34,434 bases of DNA from Opitutia bacterium (GCA_003566885.1 PXBO01000038.1:1-34434); one strand, 5' to 3'. Counted from the stretch's first letter, positions 21,557 through 29,718 are shown. Notes: generated by a model not told the origin, from the letters alone. Numbers and translations are program-made.

Positions 21557-23272
21557 ATGTCGTCCGAGAGCACCGCATTAAACCAAGCCGCATCGCCCAC
21601 CTACATTATCGGGCACCGCAATCCCGACGCCGATTCGATTTGCGCCGCCATCGCTTACGCCGACTTCAAGGGGCAACACGGCGACAGCACCTGTACTCCC
21701 GCCCGCTGCGGCAACTCGAACGCCCGGATCGACACCATCCTCGAGCGATTCGAGGTGCCGTTGCCGTCATTCATCGGTGACGTAACTCCTCGGGTTCGGG
21801 ACATCATGGTGCGCGACATCATCAAAATCGATCGCAACGCCACCTGCGCCAAGGCATTGGAACTGATCGACACCCACGACGTGCGCATCCTGCCGGTGGT
21901 CGGAGACCAGGACCGGCTCGAAGGCACGTTGTCGATCTTCCGGCTCGGTGAGTTTTTCATCCCCAAGATCCGCGAGCCGAAGGAAATGCGGCGGGTTCGG
22001 GCCTCATCGGTGCGCGCCATCATTGAATCGTTGCATGCCAGTGTCCTGCACTCCGTGGAAGAGGATCGCGAGGAGGATCTCTTTGTGCGGGTGGGCGCCA
22101 TGGACATTCGCTCGTTCGGACGGTTGTCGGAGACCGAAACCATCCCCCCGGAGAAAAGCGTTATCGTGGTGGGCGACCGGCGCGACATCCAGGAGCACTC
22201 GATCCGGATGGGCGTGCGCCTGGTGGCCATAACGGGAGCCCTTGAAGTCGACGACGATATCGTGCAAATGGCCCGCGAGAACGGGGTCAATCTGATCGTC
22301 AGCCCCTACGATTCCGCCACCACCGCCCTGAGCATAAGGTGCGCGTCCAACCTGAATCGCCTGATCGACCGGGAACCCCCTCGTTTCACTCCCGATGAGA
22401 GCCTAACCGGCATCCGCAAACGGGTGCTGAACGTCAATGCGGCGGCCTTCATGGTCACCGACGACAACGGAACCCTGATCGGCCTCTTCACCAAGACCGA
22501 TCTGCTGAAGCCCATTCGCACCAAACTGATCCTGGTCGACCACAACGAACTCACCCAGGCCGTTCCGGGCGCGGCGGAGGTCAACGTGATCGAGATTGTC
22601 GATCACCACCGCCTGGGCAATGTGCACACCCAGCAGCCGATACTCTTTCTCAACGAACCCGTTGGCTCGACCTGCACCATCGTGGCCGACCTGTACCGCC
22701 GCGACGGACTCTCGCCCTCCCCCCAAATCGCCGGCATTATGATGGGCGGCATCATCTCGGACACCCTGAACCTGAACAGTCCGACCACCACCGGAAAGGA
22801 CCGGGAAATCCTGGATTGGCTGGCCGGGCTGGCCGGCGTCGAAAGCGACGCCCTGGCCGATCTGATTTTCAGTTCCGGATCGGTAATCCTCAGTCACGAA
22901 CCGAACGAGGTGATACGAAGCGATTTCAAGATCTACGAGGAAGCCGAGCGGCGATTTTCGGTCTCCCAGGTGGAGGAACTCGGGTTCGGAAACTTCTGGG
23001 AGAAATCCGATCCACTGCGCGAAGCCTTGGGGCGTTTGCGCCAGAAGGAGAACCTCGCCTTCTCCGCCCTGCTGGTCACGGACATCAATACCCAGAACTC
23101 CCTGCTCTTGATCCGGGGCGACGCCTCGTTCATTCGCATGATCCCCTATCCCGCGGTGGAGAAAGGGGAGATCTTCGAACTTCAGGGAGTCGTCAGCCGG
23201 AAGAAACAACTCATCCCCTTCCTCGTCGGCCTGCTGCAGAATCTGCCTATCGAGGAAGAGGAAACGGCATAG
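21557..23272 (+). CDS. ppaC: Family II manganese-dependent inorganic pyrophosphatase with CBS/DRTGG insert
   Basis: The 571-residue enzyme has the DHH phosphoesterase motifs of family II pyrophosphatases: GHRNPDADSI (His20, Asp24, Asp26), VDHNE and the EIVDHHR motif. The DHHA2 domain lies towards the C-terminus, with the substrate-binding RKKQ. Canonical enzymes are about 310 residues. The extra 250 or so are two CBS-like halves (about residues 74-133 and 265-320) with a DRTGG-like segment between them, inserted into the DHH domain. CBS-PPases are regulated by adenine nucleotides (inhibited by AMP/ADP, activated by ATP or diadenosine polyphosphates). It hydrolyses PPi in the cytoplasm. The next gene begins 98 bp on. 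Confidence 0.95.
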   Translation: MSSESTALNQAASPTYIIGHRNPDADSICAAIAYADFKGQHGDSTCTPARCGNSNARIDTILERFEVPLPSFIGDVTPRVRDIMVRDIIKIDRNATCAKALELIDTHDVRILPVVGDQDRLEGTLSIFRLGEFFIPKIREPKEMRRVRASSVRAIIESLHASVLHSVEEDREEDLFVRVGAMDIRSFGRLSETETIPPEKSVIVVGDRRDIQEHSIRMGVRLVAITGALEVDDDIVQMARENGVNLIVSPYDSATTALSIRCASNLNRLIDREPPRFTPDESLTGIRKRVLNVNAAAFMVTDDNGTLIGLFTKTDLLKPIRTKLILVDHNELTQAVPGAAEVNVIEIVDHHRLGNVHTQQPILFLNEPVGSTCTIVADLYRRDGLSPSPQIAGIMMGGIISDTLNLNSPTTTGKDREILDWLAGLAGVESDALADLIFSSGSVILSHEPNEVIRSDFKIYEEAERRFSVSQVEELGFGNFWEKSDPLREALGRLRQKENLAFSALLVTDINTQNSLLLIRGDASFIRMIPYPAVEKGEIFELQGVVSRKKQLIPFLVGLLQNLPIEEEETA

Positions 23273-23370
23273 ACAAATTTCTCGCCACGGTTTGCCTTTT
23301 TCTCAAACCTAACCCCTTTCATCTTTGCCACTTCCGAACCTCCTGCTTCGGGATGGCAAACGGGTTTATC

Positions 23371-24843
23371 ATGCGGCACTTTCGTTTCCAACGTCTTCTG
23401 TATTTCGCGCTTTTCTGGAGCTTTTCCAGCGCGGGAGCCTGGGCGCTTATTCCGGAAACCAACCTCTGGCCGTTGTTTACCGGGGACGCCTCCCCCGATG
23501 CCTCGCGTTATCAGAGCTGGCAGGGCGCCGGACCGCTCCTTTTCGCCCGCGACGTGGAGGATAAGCGGGCTTACGGATTCCGGCCTTTCTACGTGGCCTT
23601 CCGCCAGGAGGAGTACGACCAGCGCAGCTTTCACGTTCTTTATCCGTTTTTCAACTACCGGCGCCGCCACCTCGGTTACTCCTGGGACCTGCTTACCCTC
23701 CTCCGCTACCACCGCACGGGCGCCCCCGGCGACGACCCCCTGGTCAATTTCCGGCTTTCCCCTCTGTTGTTTTACGGAAAAGGACCCCAACCCCAGGACT
23801 CCTCCTTCGGCATCATGCCGATCTACGGCGATGTGCACACGGTGTTCAATCAGGACCGTTTCAAGTGGGTGCTCTTCCCCTTATACGGCCGCGCCGAAAA
23901 GAACGGGCGCAGCCTGACCATGGCGCCGTGGCCGTTCCTTAAGATCTATCGCGGAGAGGATGCCGGAGGCGTGGATTTCTGGCCCTTCTACGGGCGCCGT
24001 TATATCGAAGACAACTACGAGCGCCGCTTCTTTTTGTGGCCCTTGGGTTATCACACGCGAAGCGAGCTTTGGAAAGAGGAGCCGTTCGTGGCGCACGGCT
24101 TCCTGCCTTTCTACTCCCGGTCGCGCTCCGAAAGCGCGGAGAGCGCCAGCTATTTCTGGCCGTTTTTCGGCTACACCAACAGTTTCGACCCGGAATACCG
24201 TGAGAATCGCTACTTCTGGCCGCTGGTTGTGCAGCGCCGGGGCGAGAACCAGTACACCAACCGGATCGCCCCGTTTTACACCCGCTCGATTCGTCGATTC
24301 CGCGACCGGCAGTGGATTCTATGGCCCATTTACCGTCACGAAACATCGGTCAACCGAAACCTGTTGGATGAAAAGACCCAGATCCTTTATTTCATGTACT
24401 GGTCGCTCCGCCAATCCGACCCTGCCCGCCCGGAGGCGCCGCCGGCCACCAAGACCCACGTCTGGCCCATTTACAGTCATTGGAACGATGGCGCCGGACG
24501 ACGCCAGACCCAAATCTTCAGTCCCCTGGAAGTCTTCTTTCAATACAACGAAATCGTCCGCACCACCTACAGTCCGCTATTCGCCCTCTATCAGCGCGAC
24601 ATCGACGAATCCGCCGACCGCTCCCGGCACGCGCTGCTCTTCCGGTTGCTGACCTGGCAACGCCAGGGCGACGACTACCGGTTCAACCTCGGGCCGCTGC
24701 TCACTGTGGAGAGGGAGGAAGGACGGCGGGGAATCAATCTGCTGCGCGGCCTGATCGGGTACGAGCAAGAACGCGGCGCCACACTCTTCTGGCTGGATCT
24801 TTTCTCCGAAGACGAGGATGATTCCGCCCCGCACTTGGAATGA
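23371..24843 (+). CDS. Exported aromatic-repeat protein linked to the Mla cassette, function unknown
   Basis: I do not recognise a named family. The 490-residue protein has a signal peptide (MRHFRFQRLLYFALFWSF, cleavage probably after GAWA). The body is built of recurrent strands centred on W-P or F-P followed by hydrophobic/aromatic residues: LWPLF, FRPFY, LYPFF, LFPLYGR, PWPFLK, FWPFYGRR, FLWPLGYH, FLPFYSR, FWPFFGY, FWPLV, ILWPIYR and VWPIYSH. Repeats are spaced about 15-30 residues with polar turns. This looks like a beta-barrel or beta-propeller with aromatic girdles, consistent with the outer membrane or periplasm. Its stop overlaps the mlaE start by ATGA. An ATG at 23353 gives six more residues. 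An earlier frame overlapping ppaC is rejected. Confidence 0.8.
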   Translation: MRHFRFQRLLYFALFWSFSSAGAWALIPETNLWPLFTGDASPDASRYQSWQGAGPLLFARDVEDKRAYGFRPFYVAFRQEEYDQRSFHVLYPFFNYRRRHLGYSWDLLTLLRYHRTGAPGDDPLVNFRLSPLLFYGKGPQPQDSSFGIMPIYGDVHTVFNQDRFKWVLFPLYGRAEKNGRSLTMAPWPFLKIYRGEDAGGVDFWPFYGRRYIEDNYERRFFLWPLGYHTRSELWKEEPFVAHGFLPFYSRSRSESAESASYFWPFFGYTNSFDPEYRENRYFWPLVVQRRGENQYTNRIAPFYTRSIRRFRDRQWILWPIYRHETSVNRNLLDEKTQILYFMYWSLRQSDPARPEAPPATKTHVWPIYSHWNDGAGRRQTQIFSPLEVFFQYNEIVRTTYSPLFALYQRDIDESADRSRHALLFRLLTWQRQGDDYRFNLGPLLTVEREEGRRGINLLRGLIGYEQERGATLFWLDLFSEDEDDSAPHLE

Positions 24844-25598
24844 AACAAATCAATAACATTCTCGAACACTTCGGCGGCGTCCTGATCCTGTGCGTACGAT
24901 CGTTCGCCTATCTGCCCAGTCTTCCCCTGCAATGGCGAAGGTTGATCGAGCAATGTTTCCTGATCGGCTACACCACCTTCCCCATCGTGGCCATTCTCAG
25001 TTTCTTTATCGGGAGCGTGCTGGCCCTGCAAGCCGGCTACAGCCTGCAGGCTGTAGCCGGCCAGGACTTTATCGGAGCGCTCGTAGGCCTTTCCCTGGCC
25101 CGGGAGTTGGCGCCGGTGATGACGGCGATCCTGCTGGCGGGACGCGTGGGGTCGGCCATTTCGGCGGAGTTGGCCACCATGAAGGTTTACCAGGAGGTGG
25201 ATGCCCTGGTCACCATGAACATCCCGCCGGAACGGATCCTGGTCCTTCCCCGCCTGGTGGCGATCCTGCTGATGATGCCCGTGCTGACCATCAGCGCCAA
25301 TCTGATCGGTTGGCTGGGAGGCGCCATAATCGCGCAAAACATCGAATTCATCCAACTCGACCAGCGCATCTATTTCCAGGGCATCCAGAACTTCGTCAAG
25401 TTCCGGGACATCCTCGACGGGTTGATCAAGGCGGAGATCTTCGGATTTTTTGTCATCCTGGTCTCCTGTCACGTGGGCCTGCGCACCACCGGCGGCCCGA
25501 GAGAAATCGGCGCCTCGGTCACCCGGGCCGTAGTGATATCGCTGATCCTGATCCTCGTCCTGGATTATTTCGTCACCAGCGCCCTGATGAAATTCTGA
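24840..25598 (+). CDS. mlaE: MlaE-family ABC transporter permease
   Basis: The 252-residue membrane protein has the MlaE features IGYTTFPIVAILSFFIGSVL, LVGLSLARELAPVMTAILLAGRVGSAISAEL and TMKVYQEVDALVTMNIPPER, followed by a GGPREIGASVTRAVV tail. MlaE with MlaF and MlaD carries phospholipids across the periplasm, between inner and outer membranes. It shares four nucleotides (ATGA) with the preceding aromatic-repeat gene and lies 43 bp before mlaF. A 30-bp palindrome at 25032 encodes residues 65-74. Confidence 0.95.
   Translation: MKQINNILEHFGGVLILCVRSFAYLPSLPLQWRRLIEQCFLIGYTTFPIVAILSFFIGSVLALQAGYSLQAVAGQDFIGALVGLSLARELAPVMTAILLAGRVGSAISAELATMKVYQEVDALVTMNIPPERILVLPRLVAILLMMPVLTISANLIGWLGGAIIAQNIEFIQLDQRIYFQGIQNFVKFRDILDGLIKAEIFGFFVILVSCHVGLRTTGGPREIGASVTRAVVISLILILVLDYFVTSALMKF
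25032..25061. repeat. Perfect 30-bp palindrome inside mlaE
   Basis: GCCGGCTACAGCCTG followed immediately by its reverse complement CAGGCTGTAGCCGGC. It lies in codon phase, so that both strands read the same ten residues (A65 to G74 of MlaE). A hairpin of this stability in coding sequence is rare; it may be chance of codon choice or a regulatory or processing site. Confidence 0.9.
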
Positions 25599-25641
25599 TT
25601 TCCGTCAATTTCCGGAACCACCCGTCTCGAATCCAATTCCC

Positions 25642-26445
25642 ATGAACCAGAATGCCGTTGAAAACGGGGAACGCCAACGAAGTTCCATTGGCCTGAAGAT
25701 CGAAAACTTCAGCAAGAGCTACGACTTGGTTCCGGTGCTCAATAACATTTCGCTGGAAGTGAATCCCGGGGAGATATTTGTCATCATGGGACCGAGCGGC
25801 TCCGGAAAGAGCGTGCTGCTCAAGCACGTGGCGGGCCTGGAGACTCCCACCAACGGCCGGATCATCATCGACGGAAAAGATATCGCTCAACCCCGGACCC
25901 GCCGCGAACTTTCGATGGCCCTGGTCTTCCAGGCCGGCGCCCTTTTCAATTCGATGAGCGTGTTCGACAACCTGGCCCTTTATCCCCGGGAACACCGTCT
26001 CTACGACCGGGCCACCCTCCGCCAGAAGGTGATGCGGGCCCTGGAAACGCTCTCGCTGCAAGACGCGGCCAAGAAACATCCGTCGCAACTCAGCGGGGGC
26101 ATGCGCAAACGGGTGGCCATCGCCCGCGCCCTGGTGATGGAACCGGAGCTCATCCTGTACGACGAACCCACCTCGGAGCTCGATCCCACCATGGCCGCCA
26201 CCATCATCGAAGTGATCGCGGACCTGCGCGAGGAGTTCGGGGTCACCAGCCTGGTAGTGTCGCACGACCGCGACCTGGCCTTGACGATCGCCGACCGAGT
26301 GGCGATTCTGATGCACGGGGATCTGCTGGAGGTGGATACCCCCGCCAATATCAAACGTTCCGAGAATCCCAAAGTTAAGGATTTCCTCAACCCGGTTATC
26401 GACATAAAAAATCCCCGGTTTAAAAAGAAGGACTATTCGTCATGA
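25642..26445 (+). CDS. mlaF: MlaF-family ABC transporter ATP-binding protein
   Basis: The 267-residue ATPase has Walker A GPSGSGKSV (residues 50-58), Q-loop VFQAGALFNSMSVFDN, signature LSGGMRKRVAIARAL (the M-R-K-R form is characteristic of Mla/Ttg2A ATPases) and Walker B LILYDEPTSELDP, with switch His in VVSHDRD. It energises MlaE. It lies 43 bp after mlaE and its 3' end overlaps mlaD by ATGA. The C-terminus is basic (KNPRFKKKDYSS). Confidence 0.95.
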   Translation: MNQNAVENGERQRSSIGLKIENFSKSYDLVPVLNNISLEVNPGEIFVIMGPSGSGKSVLLKHVAGLETPTNGRIIIDGKDIAQPRTRRELSMALVFQAGALFNSMSVFDNLALYPREHRLYDRATLRQKVMRALETLSLQDAAKKHPSQLSGGMRKRVAIARALVMEPELILYDEPTSELDPTMAATIIEVIADLREEFGVTSLVVSHDRDLALTIADRVAILMHGDLLEVDTPANIKRSENPKVKDFLNPVIDIKNPRFKKKDYSS

Positions 26446-27434
26446 GCCACACTTTGAACACCGCCCGCGTGGGTTTGTTTTTTCTCCTGGGTCTCGCCCT
26501 CATTTGGGTCGTTTACCAGTCGCTGGGAGACGGAACCTTTTTCCGCGAGGAAGGTTACCGTGTATCCGCCCAGTTCGATGATTTGAAACAACTCAAACCC
26601 GGGGACGAAGTCCGCATGGCCGGGGTACGAATCGGTTCCGTGACCGAAACGAAGCTGGTCCGCGGCCGCGGTGAAGCGGTCCTCACCATCAACCCGCACG
26701 TCGAGATCCCCGAGGATTCCATCGCCAGCGTGGCTATGGCGGGCCTGTTGGGCAATAATTTCATCTCGATCCAGGTTGGCTCCAGCGAGACCGACATGGA
26801 GGAGGGCGCCGCCATTCAAACCCGTCCCACCCTCGACTTCAACGATGCCTTCGCCACTATCGGCGATATCACCTCGAAGGTGGAGACCTTCTTCGAAGAA
26901 GTCAGCCGGGCGGTCGCGGTGATCACCGACGACGACGACGGCCTGCTGTCGAACCTCAACGAAGTCGTTCGCGACAACCGCGACAACCTTCGGGAAACCC
27001 TCGCCAACCTGCGGGAGGTTTCGACCGCCCTGGCCGAAGGCGAAGGCACACTCGGCCGACTCATTCGCGACGACGAGGCCTACGAATCCCTGCTCGGCAT
27101 CGGCCGAAGCGTGGAAAACGCCGCCGGCAACGCGGAACTGCTGGTCAGCGACCTCCGGGAGATCGTCGATCAGATCAAAACCGGTGAAGGTCCGCTGGGC
27201 GCATTGATTTATGACGAAACGACCGGCGACAATCTGCGGCGTATCGTGCAGAACCTGGGAGAGGTTTCCGACAAACTGGCCGCCGGCGAAGGCACTCTGG
27301 GCAGACTGCTGGCTGACGAGACCCTGTACCACGACCTGCAGGCGGTCCTCCAGAAAGCCGAGCGCACCATCGACGGCCTCGGCGACCAGGGTCCCATCAC
27401 GGCAGTCGGCATCGCCGCCAACGCCCTATTCTAG
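26442..27434 (+). CDS. mlaD: MlaD-family MCE-domain protein with C-terminal repeats
   Basis: The 330-residue protein has an N-terminal membrane anchor (residues 8-26) and one MCE domain (about 36-130), with LKPGDEVRMAGVRIGSV and the SVAMAGLLGNNFISIQ strand. MCE rings bind and channel lipids through the periplasm with MlaE and MlaF. E. coli MlaD is about 183 residues; this one carries a helical extension of about 200 residues. That extension has three recurrences of a G-E-G-(T/P)-L-G motif (EGEGTLGRLIRD near 199, TGEGPLGALIYD near 247, AGEGTLGRLLAD near 281), each followed by acidic residues and an amphipathic helix. A similar GTLG repeat is seen in longer MCE proteins. It is translationally coupled to mlaF and ends the cassette. 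Confidence 0.93.
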   Translation: MSHTLNTARVGLFFLLGLALIWVVYQSLGDGTFFREEGYRVSAQFDDLKQLKPGDEVRMAGVRIGSVTETKLVRGRGEAVLTINPHVEIPEDSIASVAMAGLLGNNFISIQVGSSETDMEEGAAIQTRPTLDFNDAFATIGDITSKVETFFEEVSRAVAVITDDDDGLLSNLNEVVRDNRDNLRETLANLREVSTALAEGEGTLGRLIRDDEAYESLLGIGRSVENAAGNAELLVSDLREIVDQIKTGEGPLGALIYDETTGDNLRRIVQNLGEVSDKLAAGEGTLGRLLADETLYHDLQAVLQKAERTIDGLGDQGPITAVGIAANALF

Positions 27435-27689
27435 CCTGAACGGCACGGTTAAGCCTAATTTGGCGGAGCCGGCACCAAGAAGCCTATTCTGGAGGGCGCG
27501 GTTCCACCCGCCCACGGTACGGGCTGGGAGAGGAAAAAGGCGGTACTCACGCTCGCTTCGCTCAAGACGCAAAGACGCCAAGGATAAGAAAAGATATACC
27601 GGTCGAATCGAGAACTCAAAATCCATGCCTTTCTTTGCGTGCTCCGCGCCTCCGCGTGAGAAAACCCACCATTTGTCGGTAGCAACGCC
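27435..27689. repeat. Repeat-derived spacer after the Mla cassette
   Basis: No gene supported. TCTGGAGGGCG at 27488-27498 recurs at 33408-33418 in the other large spacer, each preceded by a cluster resembling GGCGGAGCC. ACGCAAAGACGCCAAGG (27558-27574) and TTTCTTTGCGTGCTCCGCGC are degenerate, oppositely oriented relatives of the hairpin repeat that follows at 27740. This looks like nested dispersed repeat debris. Confidence 0.6.
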
Positions 27690-27851
27690 TGTAGAGGCTT
27701 CGACTCCATCGTAGGCAAAAAACCAAGGATGCTGTTCCTCTCACGGCGCAAAGCACACAAAGAAATCCTCTGTGCCTTGTGCCTTTGTGAGATTTTCCTG
27801 TTATCAAAGGAAGCGCTCCCGCCCCGCCGGGACTACACGAATTCCGACAAC
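27690..27851. repeat. Dispersed hairpin repeat, copy A
   Basis: Homologous to 33443-33608. Shared segments include TCGACTCC-TCGTAGGC followed by an A-run, CGCAAAGCACACAAAGAA, GTGCCTTTGTGAGATTTT, and AATTCCGACAACNCG at the right end. Positions 27740-27762 and 27768-27791 form an imperfect hairpin of about 22 bp with a 5-nt loop. No coding function is seen. Confidence 0.8.
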
Positions 27852-27898
27852 CCGTCTTATCCGAGCGGCGCCATCCAGGCTAGTCAGAAAACGATTCC

Positions 27899-28276
27899 TC
27901 AGCCCAATTGGGCGGCCTTGAGGGATCGTCCGCGGCATAAACCGACGGGGTACTTGCGAGCGTTCACTTCCAGCTTGTTGCGGATCGCCTGGCCCGGATC
28001 GATTCCGGCGATATTGGCCATCTGCAGCGAATAGATCAGAATGTCGGCCAACTCCTCCTCGATACGCGCCCGGGACTCTGAATCCTCAGGCAGCGCTCGC
28101 GAATCATGGCTTTCGCACCATAGAAACAGCTCCATCAACTCCGCGGACTCCGAGGCAATGGCCATCGACAGGTTCTTCGGGGTATGAAACTGCAGCCACT
28201 CCCGGTCTTCAGCAAACGCCATGACCTCGCGGCTGAGCTCATCAAGGTCCGGTTTTTTGGGTTTTCTCGTTTTCAT
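27899..28276 (-). CDS. MazG-like nucleotide pyrophosphohydrolase
   Basis: The 125-residue product from ATG 28276 has the all-helical MazG/dUTPase-superfamily metal site: ESAELMELFLW (Glu-x-x-Glu) and IEEELADILIYSLQMAN (Glu-x3-Asp), then NKLEVNARKYPV with the conserved Lys-x-Tyr-Pro. Such small single-domain enzymes (RS21-C6/dCTPase-like) hydrolyse noncanonical or surplus dNTPs to monophosphates, protecting the nucleotide pool. The frame can be extended upstream to 28366 without family similarity. It lies 335 bp downstream of recF on the same strand, with repeats between, so it has its own promoter. Confidence 0.88.
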   Translation of the reverse strand: MKTRKPKKPDLDELSREVMAFAEDREWLQFHTPKNLSMAIASESAELMELFLWCESHDSRALPEDSESRARIEEELADILIYSLQMANIAGIDPGQAIRNKLEVNARKYPVGLCRGRSLKAAQLG

Positions 28277-28511
28277 GAATCCCGAAAGGCGATCAACATC
28301 AGGAAAAACAAAACCTCCCAGCGCGACAGTCACGCTGAAATGCAGGATACAGTACGTGCGCAGCACAAGCTTGGTACCAGATTATCGGCTCCAGTGAAAC
28401 TCAAATTCCAAAAAACAAAAGGTTACAGTAAAAAATTCCCAACGAAGGCCACGGCTTTTCACAGGCTCACCCAACCCGGCGTCACCGGTACCAAAAAGGA
28501 TGCCCTTGATT
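28277..28511. other. Non-coding spacer between the MazG-like gene and recF
   Basis: Within the 28277-28611 gap the left part is AT-richer than the surrounding genes (about 28385-28440), which could carry the promoter of the MazG-like gene on the minus strand. No confident -35/-10 pair, tRNA or hairpin terminator was found. The right part holds the repeat described at 28512-28563. Confidence 0.5.
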
Positions 28512-28563
28512 GGTGCGAAGCACCGGACTCAAATCCAAAATCCGCGATCCAAAATCCAAAATC
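28512..28563. repeat. Hairpin plus AATCCAA heptamer repeat, copy 1
   Basis: GGTGC-GAA-GCACC (28512-28524) is followed by 39 nt starting GGACTCAAATCCAAAATCC that are identical to 32954-32992. The tract has a 7-nt period (AAATCCA, AAATCCG, CGATCCA, AAATCCA). The preceding 13-nt hairpin differs in sequence from the other copy but keeps its pairing. Confidence 0.85.
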
Positions 28564-28611
28564 GAAAAAGGGTATCGCTGCGTACGGAAACGACCCCCGC
28601 TTTCATAAGGC

Positions 28612-29718
28612 TCAACCTTCGGGCGCCCGCGTCGGATCAGGTTCGGGAGCGAAGGTTCCGGAAACCACTTGTCGACTATTCCAATCGCCCGCACCACGCT
28701 CCGGCGGGGCGACCCCGGTAGCGAACACCTGGGCGTCGCCCTCCATCAGCGTCCAGAACCGTTCGCGACGACCCGCATCCAACTCACCAGTGACATCATC
28801 GAGCAGAATAAGCGGCGTCAAACCGGTCGCATCGCGGGAATGACGGGCTTGCGCCAGGCGTGAAGCGACCACCAGCGAGCGTTGCTGACCTTCGGAACCG
28901 TACCGCGCGGCCTGGCGGTCATCGAGATTGAATTCAAGATCATCGCGATGCGGTCCGGCCTGGGTCGCTCCGAGGCGCATATCCCGTTCGCGCGATTGAC
29001 GCCAAACCGGGCCCAGATCGCCCGGGGCCGCCTCGCCGGGGACGGAGGGGCGGTAGCGCAAGGCGGCCGTTTCACGGTCGCCGCTCAGAATGCGATAATG
29101 ATCGCGCAACAGCCGGTCGAGAAGCGAGATCTCCCGGGTCCTCGCCTCGACGAGCAACGCCGCCGGGGCCTCCATTTCCCTTTCGAACGCGCTCATTTGT
29201 TCGGACGAGGCCCGGCGTTTGAGCAGCGCGTTGCGCGCCGCCAGGGCGCGGTGGTACTTCTGCAGCGCCGGAAAATACTCGGGTACCGTGACCGACAAGT
29301 GCAAGTCCATCCAGCGACGGCGCAAACCGGGGGTTCCACGCACCAGGAGCAAATCGCCGGAAGAAAAGACCACCGAAGGAAAGCGCCCGATCAGATCCGC
29401 CAGGCGCCCCACCCGGTCCTCCTCCCACTGAACGGTCCGGCTGCCGTCGGCGCTAATGCGCAAATCGATGCGGGTCGGACCGAAGGTCTCGTGTTCCAGC
29501 CGGTAAGCCACCGCCGCCTCGCGTTCCCCATCCCGCACCAGAAGCCGATTGTCGGCGGTGCGGAACGAACGCAGCGCGGTCAGGTATCCCAGACATTCCA
29601 GCAGATTGGTTTTCCCCTGTCCGTTGGCCCCGTGGAAGAAATGTCGCAACCCGTCGAACTCGAGTTGCGCCAATTCGATATTGCGGAAGTTTTGAACCGT
29701 AATACTCCGGAGGATCAC
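28612..29718 (-). CDS. recF: DNA replication/repair protein RecF
   Basis: RecF is an SMC-like ATPase that, with RecO and RecR, loads RecA at single-stranded gaps. The 368-residue product has SITVQNFRNIELAQLEFD at the N-terminus, Walker A GANGQGKT (residues 30-37), FRTADNRLLVRDG, GTPGLRRRWMDL, GPHRDDLEFNLDDR, the signature YGSEGQQRSLVVA and Walker B LILLDDVTGELD. It starts at GTG 29718, 10 nt after the cysteine desulfurase stop. It is not next to dnaA/dnaN, so the window gives no evidence for a replication origin. Confidence 0.95.
   Translation of the reverse strand: MILRSITVQNFRNIELAQLEFDGLRHFFHGANGQGKTNLLECLGYLTALRSFRTADNRLLVRDGEREAAVAYRLEHETFGPTRIDLRISADGSRTVQWEEDRVGRLADLIGRFPSVVFSSGDLLLVRGTPGLRRRWMDLHLSVTVPEYFPALQKYHRALAARNALLKRRASSEQMSAFEREMEAPAALLVEARTREISLLDRLLRDHYRILSGDRETAALRYRPSVPGEAAPGDLGPVWRQSRERDMRLGATQAGPHRDDLEFNLDDRQAARYGSEGQQRSLVVASRLAQARHSRDATGLTPLILLDDVTGELDAGRRERFWTLMEGDAQVFATGVAPPERGAGDWNSRQVVSGTFAPEPDPTRAPEG

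Noticed and set aside
22816-23352. N-terminal extension of the aromatic-repeat protein reading into ppaC
   Set aside because: The extended 180 residues are Arg/Gly-rich shadow sequence overlapping ppaC; a signal peptide begins at 23371.
26926-26943. GAC trinucleotide repeat in mlaD
   Set aside because: It simply encodes a short run of Asp residues in a charged linker.
28612-29718. Replication origin suggested by recF
   Set aside because: No dnaA, dnaN or gyrB neighbours and no cluster of DnaA boxes were noticed.
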